This document shows, piece after piece, positions 59,911 to 64,000 of a stretch of DNA of 64,000 nucleotides. The DNA is from Sequoia sempervirens. Taxonomy: Eukaryota > Streptophyta > Pinopsida > Cupressales > Cupressaceae. The position numbers and the translations under genes are program-made. Each line of letters opens with the position of its first letter. Positions within the stretch are counted from its first letter, which is position 1. The stretch spans positions 572,955,105-573,019,104 of the forward strand of contig VDFB02193867.1 in assembly GCA_007258455.2 (NCBI GenBank), given 5' to 3'. Under the pieces are notes generated by a model. The model searched no databases. It saw nothing but the letters and a program-made list of their open reading frames with translations, and had not been told where the DNA came from.

Positions 59911-60494
59911 GTCTGAAATTGGAGAGAATCTGATGTTTAACAGAGTTCTGATCAGGCAGCCAGTCAAAGAGGAACCTAAGCAAAGAAGAGCTCTTTTCAG
60001 AGTAAGGTGCAAGATACTTGGAAAAGTGTGCAAAGTCATAGTAGACTCAGGTTCAACAGATAATATAATCTCAGAGGAGGTAGTAACTAAACTGAAATTG
60101 GAGAAAGTACCCCACAATAACCCCTACAAGGTCACATGGCTGAATAAAGGGCAGAGTGTTTTGGTCAATGAGCAAGTAACAGTGGAATTTTCAATTGGAG
60201 GCTATAAAGACAAGCTAGTTTGTGATGTATTACCCATGGATGCATGCCATCTTGCTACTGGGCAGACCATGGCAATATGACAGAAGTGCCATTTATGATG
60301 GGAAAGAGAACACCATCTCATTCAAGAAGGATGGAAGAACCTTCAAGCTGCAGTCACTGTCAGAAGAAGATGAAGGGCAGTCCAAGGTACCAAACATCAT
60401 GTTGAGCAATGGTAAAGAGTTTATCAGCAATCTACATCAAGGAGGTGAAGGATATGTGGTTTTAATGCAGTCTAAAGAAGAAGCCAAAGGCTGA
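59911..60494 (+). pseudogene. Ty3 aspartic protease (second element)
   Basis: The frame continues from gag. CKVIVDSGSTDNIISEEVV carries the catalytic DSG, and the beta-strand block VLPMDACH follows. A frameshift near 60260 moves LLGRPWQYDRSAIYDG into another frame (open to 60494), then a linker (MLSNGKEFISNLHQ) leads toward RT. In the first Ty3 element the corresponding motif reads DSGG; here it is the canonical DSGST. Confidence 0.88.
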
Positions 60495-60644
60495 AAGGAC
60501 AGTCTTACCAGAAGCAGTCCAAAGGTTACTTGATAAGTACAAGAGCATAGTGAGTGATGGAACACCTGCAACTCTACCACCAAAGAGAGCAATAAGTCAT
60601 CAAATTGACTTCATACACGGAGCCTCATTACCTAACAAAGCGAA
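60495..60644 (+). pseudogene. Start of Ty3 RT, truncated
   Basis: In the frame of GAAAGGACAGTC, the peptide reads RTVLPEAVQRLLDKYKSIV, PPKRAISHQIDFI and GASLPNKA, the conserved approach to the RT fingers (compare [15 protein letters not shown] in the first element). Similarity ends at 60644, where unrelated Asn/Gln-rich sequence begins. Confidence 0.8.
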
Positions 60645-60654
60645 TACAAAATCA

Positions 60655-60880
60655 AACCAATATCAATGCCATGTTCACTCCACATTATCAACAAGGTAAT
60701 CAAAATCCTTTGCAACAAAATGTCAATCCAAATCACACATTGGTGTCAAACTTATCATACAACAATATTAACACTAATATTGATCCCACTATGCAAATTC
60801 AACCCAACATGACACTGCCGACATTTAAAATTATCCTAATTGATATTGCACACTTGAATCTTGTTACTGTAACAACGTAA
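60655..60880 (+). pseudogene. Asn/Gln/Pro-rich fragment joined to the truncated RT
   Basis: Open to 60880 and very rich in Asn, Gln, Thr and Pro (HYQQGNQNPLQQNVNPNH, NINTNIDPTMQIQPNM). It shares a frame with an ATG in the RT fragment but not with RT itself. I do not recognise it; it may be the end of a gag-like or low-complexity protein from a different element brought together by recombination. Confidence 0.4.
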
Positions 60881-63060
60881 AAAGTATCCATCTACATTTT
60901 CACACTTAATTTGGGAATTATTAACATTAAAATGGAACTAATGTCACCTTGATCTAGTGTTGTAATGTGTTTTCCACATTCACATTGGATTTAGGGCCCT
61001 TTTAAGCTAAATTGGCCTAATTTTTCCTTAATTTAATGTTGTAAAGTATGTTTATTTACACTTTCATATTGAGTTTTGGGCCCTCTTGCATTTATGACCT
61101 TCATTAATAGGCCCTTAAGACCCTATATTATGCATCCCAAGGCTTATTTCAATCGAAATCCCAACAAGATTAACAAATATACTTAATTTCTCAACTCCCT
61201 GACATTTTTTCCACCTAAAAAGGCCTAGTGGGACCCATATGCCACCTTGGGTGTATGAGTCCCATCCAGATGGGACCTATACACCACAAGTGCCTATGAG
61301 TCCCATTTGAACCCTTTTTACAGTTTCAGGAAATCAGGGTTTTAATTTTAAATTTCAAGAATTTCGGCTTTTAGGATCTAATAAATGGTAAGTTGGATGA
61401 ATTTCCTATATAAACAAGGTCTCGAATCATTATTTATCTAAGCTTTCATGATATCAACATAAGCTATCAAGAATTAAGCATTCCAAGACTTCACAAGAGT
61501 GTCAAGAGAGTTTACAAGAGCATTTCTAAGGAATTCAAGGGAAAAATTCTTCATCATTTATTGCAGAAAATCAAGATCCATCATCATGTCAAGATCATTA
61601 AGTATCAAGCAAGTTGTTGAGCCAGTGTTGTGATGTAGCATTGAAGATCCATTTGCAATCATTGTTTCATATCCATATTTAAATAAAGATCTACATTCTA
61701 CATGGCCACTTCATGTTAGATTACTGATTTGCATCTCAGAACATCATTCAAGGTATCATTGTTCATGTTTCATGTTCATATTTCATTGTTTCATCACAAG
61801 GTTTAATTACCTAAACGGGGTTTGACCAAGGTAAACCCCTATTTCCTAACAATCAACAAGCTTTTCTCTCTCTATATGTGTTATTGCAGATCTAGGTGTC
61901 TTGGGGCTTGAAGATCCTTTGAATATTAGGTTGCAAGGTTAAATAAAGTCATCAAATTGTCACAAGGTTGCTATCTTCACGAAAAGTCACCTATAGGTTG
62001 CAAATCAGGGTTTCAAACTCAGAAACAATGTGTGGAAGGAAGAGAAAAGATTGGAGACCTTATTCAAATCTTGACCCTCTAAAAAAGTAGAGTGGGATTG
62101 ATACGCCACTTGTGGTGTATGAGTCCCAATACAACACATTTTTTAGGTTTTAGGAGATTCAAATCATACACTATCAGATTCTATTTTTGGCACAAAAAAC
62201 TTAATCTATGACTAAATCGCCTAAATTGGTGTATGAGTCCCAATGGGCATAAAACAAAAAGTTTTCATGGTTTTGGAGATTTTTTTGACCTCATCACTCT
62301 TCCAAGTGCACCTCTATTCATTTCCAGCTTGATATTTTGCATTTCAGTTTCATTTCCTAGGTCATCTAGTTAGGTTTTGCATGGTACTTTGCATGATTCA
62401 TTCATCTCTTATCTTTCCAATCCCTAGCTTGGTGGTGAACCTTCGTTTAGTCTGTAATCACATCCTAGGATATCTTATTGCAAGATCTCTTTCCCCCTTA
62501 CTACATTCAGATTGAGATCTCTAAGGTTTCCTTGAGTGTAACAAGTGTGAAATAGGAACCCTATCCTTGTGCTCCATTCCTCAAAGGTGGGGCATCCTAT
62601 TTCTATTGTTACATTTTGGTGAAACTGATGTAAACACCTCTTTTCTAATTTGGAATGAATCATAATCCTAGATCTAGATTTCATTAACTTTGCATTAGTT
62701 AATTTGCATCTAGGGTTTCTAAATCTTGCATTAATGAAAGTGCATATAGGTTGCATTTTTTCATCTTAGATCATTAAATTTTAGTTGAAATCTGAATTTT
62801 CACCTTAGCCTAGACATCATCCTAAACAAAAAAAAACATAGCATTCACATAGAATTTGCTAAAAATGGTACAAAAACCCTAATTTGGGACTCATACACCC
62901 CTCTGGGTGATTTAGTCCCAGTACAAGTTGTTTTTCCTACTTTTTGGGATTTATGTGTTGTGCATTTTCTAGCATTTGACCCCTCTAAAAACCTTGACTA
63001 GGACTCATATGCCCCTCTGGGCGAATTAGTCCCAAATCAGTCCTAAAATTGCCTTTTACA
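60881..63060 (+). repeat. LTR-like repeat block, hairpin family copy 2
   Basis: No genes. It holds five ~36-nt inverted repeats (61229-61264, 61271-61305, 62093-62128, 62885-62920, 62999-63034) plus a half copy at 62228-62242, all built as GGGACTCATA-(R/C)-CC ... GG-GTATGAGTCCC variants. It also holds the hairpin GGGGTTT-(9 nt)-AAACCCC at 61817-61839. The block is homologous to the complement of 50190-51741. End points are approximate. Confidence 0.55.
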
Positions 63061-63545
63061 GCATTGAAAACCTTGTTTCTGCACTCCTGTTTGTTATCAT
63101 TAATTATTTGTTTCAGTTGGATAAGTTTTTTTTACATGTGTTTCATTAGATCTAGCTTAATTAAATTCATTTCATGCATTGCTTAATTTCAAATTCATAT
63201 TTACAACATTTCATTTTTAGATTGTTACATAGCATAATTAGTCAATTATCATGTTCAAAATCTAAAAATTGCATTATCCTTTTGCATGTTTTCTTTGTCA
63301 TTGTTGCATTTAAAATTTGTAGGACAATCATTACATCATGTTTTCATTGCAAAAATATATAGTTATCATACTTCATGTTCTATTTTTAGATCTTGTTGAG
63401 TGTTGTAAGAAATCTTTGTTAAGTGCATATGAATATGAGATCATTTCCCCTCTCTTTTTGTTTGTCATTGATCTGTCTCCTAATATCCCTTCTATGAGTG
63501 AGGTTAGTTTAGTGATAGAGAATACAACCTTGGGTATTCACAACA
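63061..63545. other. Non-coding stretch
   Basis: T-rich sequence between the hairpin block and the acidic reading frame. A frame at 63338-63568 has no domain motif. Nothing recognised. Confidence 0.4.
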
Positions 63546-64000
63546 AATCCAATTTGTTCTTCTCCTAATATCTCTCCTAGTTGTGAAGAAGATATTTCAA
63601 TGTTAGAAGAACTAATCGATTATAGTTTTGAGAACCCTTGTTGTTTCTCTCCTCTTACCTCTCCTATTAGGGAAGACATTACTAAACAAGAGGACATAAC
63701 AATAGGTAATCATTAAGATCACATGACACAACAAGAGACCATTGAAACTTACTTAGATACCACTTCAACTAGTGTACATTCATCTCCCAACATCTTCCCC
63801 TCTTATGATAATGTTGTAAATGATGAGAATATGTTGGTGCTAGATAATAAAATATTTAAGACCTATGAAAACCCTCTTTATGATTCTTCCGTACCTATCC
63901 TATTTTAGAATACATTATGGGACAAAGGAATGAAAGTATGGACAATCATGACAAACACATTGGTTCTTCTCTTAGTATCTCTCCTAGTTGTGAAGAAGAT
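63546..64000 (+). pseudogene. Broken acidic reading frame with a repeated SPSCEED peptide, running off the window
   Basis: One frame from about 63546 to the stop at 63906-63908, with a TAA near 63715. It reads SPNISPSCEEDISMLEE, then ENPCCFSPLTSPIREDIT, then QQETIETYLDTTSTSVHSS. At 63958-64000, in another frame, the wording recurs as SLSISPSCEED, about 395 bp after its first occurrence, so the coding unit is itself duplicated. Acidic, rich in Ser/Thr, with no known domain. It is probably part of a retroelement interior downstream of the LTR-like block, but that is inference. Confidence 0.4.

Larger units (their letters stand above)
57292..60644 (+). mobile_element. Second Ty3/gypsy element, truncated at the start of RT
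   Basis: It begins TGGTGCAGGAGCACCTGGGA, the same LTR start as the solo LTR at 47058 (minus), so 57292 to roughly 58750 is probably its 5' LTR. I found no tRNA-Met PBS. Gag (from 58817) and protease follow, and coding stops at 60644, just after the GASLPNKA block that opens RT. Gag and protease resemble the 12-18 kb chromovirus, so it is the same broad clade. RT, RNase H, integrase and 3' LTR are absent. Confidence 0.75.

Overview
The window looks like a piece of a large, repeat-dominated land-plant nuclear genome. I favour a gymnosperm (conifer-type) because one intact gene sits among layered, decayed LTR retrotransposons and LINEs; this is an inference from gene density and repeat style, not proof. 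Nothing bacterial, organellar or CRISPR-like was seen.

Layout. 1-9480: an AT-rich ~295-bp-period repeat split by a complete minus-strand LINE (830-8524) with a 16-bp target-site duplication (TSD). The LINE has ORF1, endonuclease, reverse transcriptase (RT), zf-RVT and RNase H, plus an unexplained third reading frame after RNase H. 9480-12380: non-coding, with a 1-kb unit bounded by imperfect terminal inverted repeats and a perfect 19-bp hairpin. 12382-18716: a minus-strand Ty3/gypsy chromovirus with both LTRs, primer-binding site (PBS), gag, protease, RT, RNase H, integrase and chromodomain, all broken by nonsense codons and frameshifts. 19190-19920: the 3' end of a copia-type element. 24646-29710: a decayed plus-strand LINE, itself interrupted at 26893-28585 by a short element carrying only a LINE ORF1 and flanked by a 13-bp TSD. 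32710-35282: two copies of one LTR family in inverted orientation around a decayed interior. 35859-37822: three local tandem duplications.

39380-42232 (minus) is the only convincing host gene: an intronless 950-residue plant protein of the PLP-dependent, molybdenum-cofactor-sulfurase-like family, with the PLP lysine and aspartate present. It has a 71-76-bp tandem repeat downstream of the stop and a likely 5'UTR intron.

43568-49620: a copia gag/protease remnant split by a 1.54-kb solo LTR with TSD TGTAG, followed by a complete 1.94-kb non-autonomous LTR element. 49627-53100: purine-skewed low-complexity DNA interrupted by an LTR-like block. 53418-54290: an LTR-like block packed with short perfect AT hairpins. 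55125-55410: a ~38-bp minisatellite. 57292-60644: a second Ty3 element (plus strand), truncated at the start of RT. 60881-63060: an LTR-like block with repeated ~36-nt hairpins, also represented in the 50.2-51.7 kb block on the other strand. 63546-64000: a broken acidic reading frame running off the window.

No gene set works as a pathway. The organisation is one host gene in a nested transposon graveyard, and the most interesting items are structural: the LINE third ORF, the ORF1-only half-LINE and the hairpin families.
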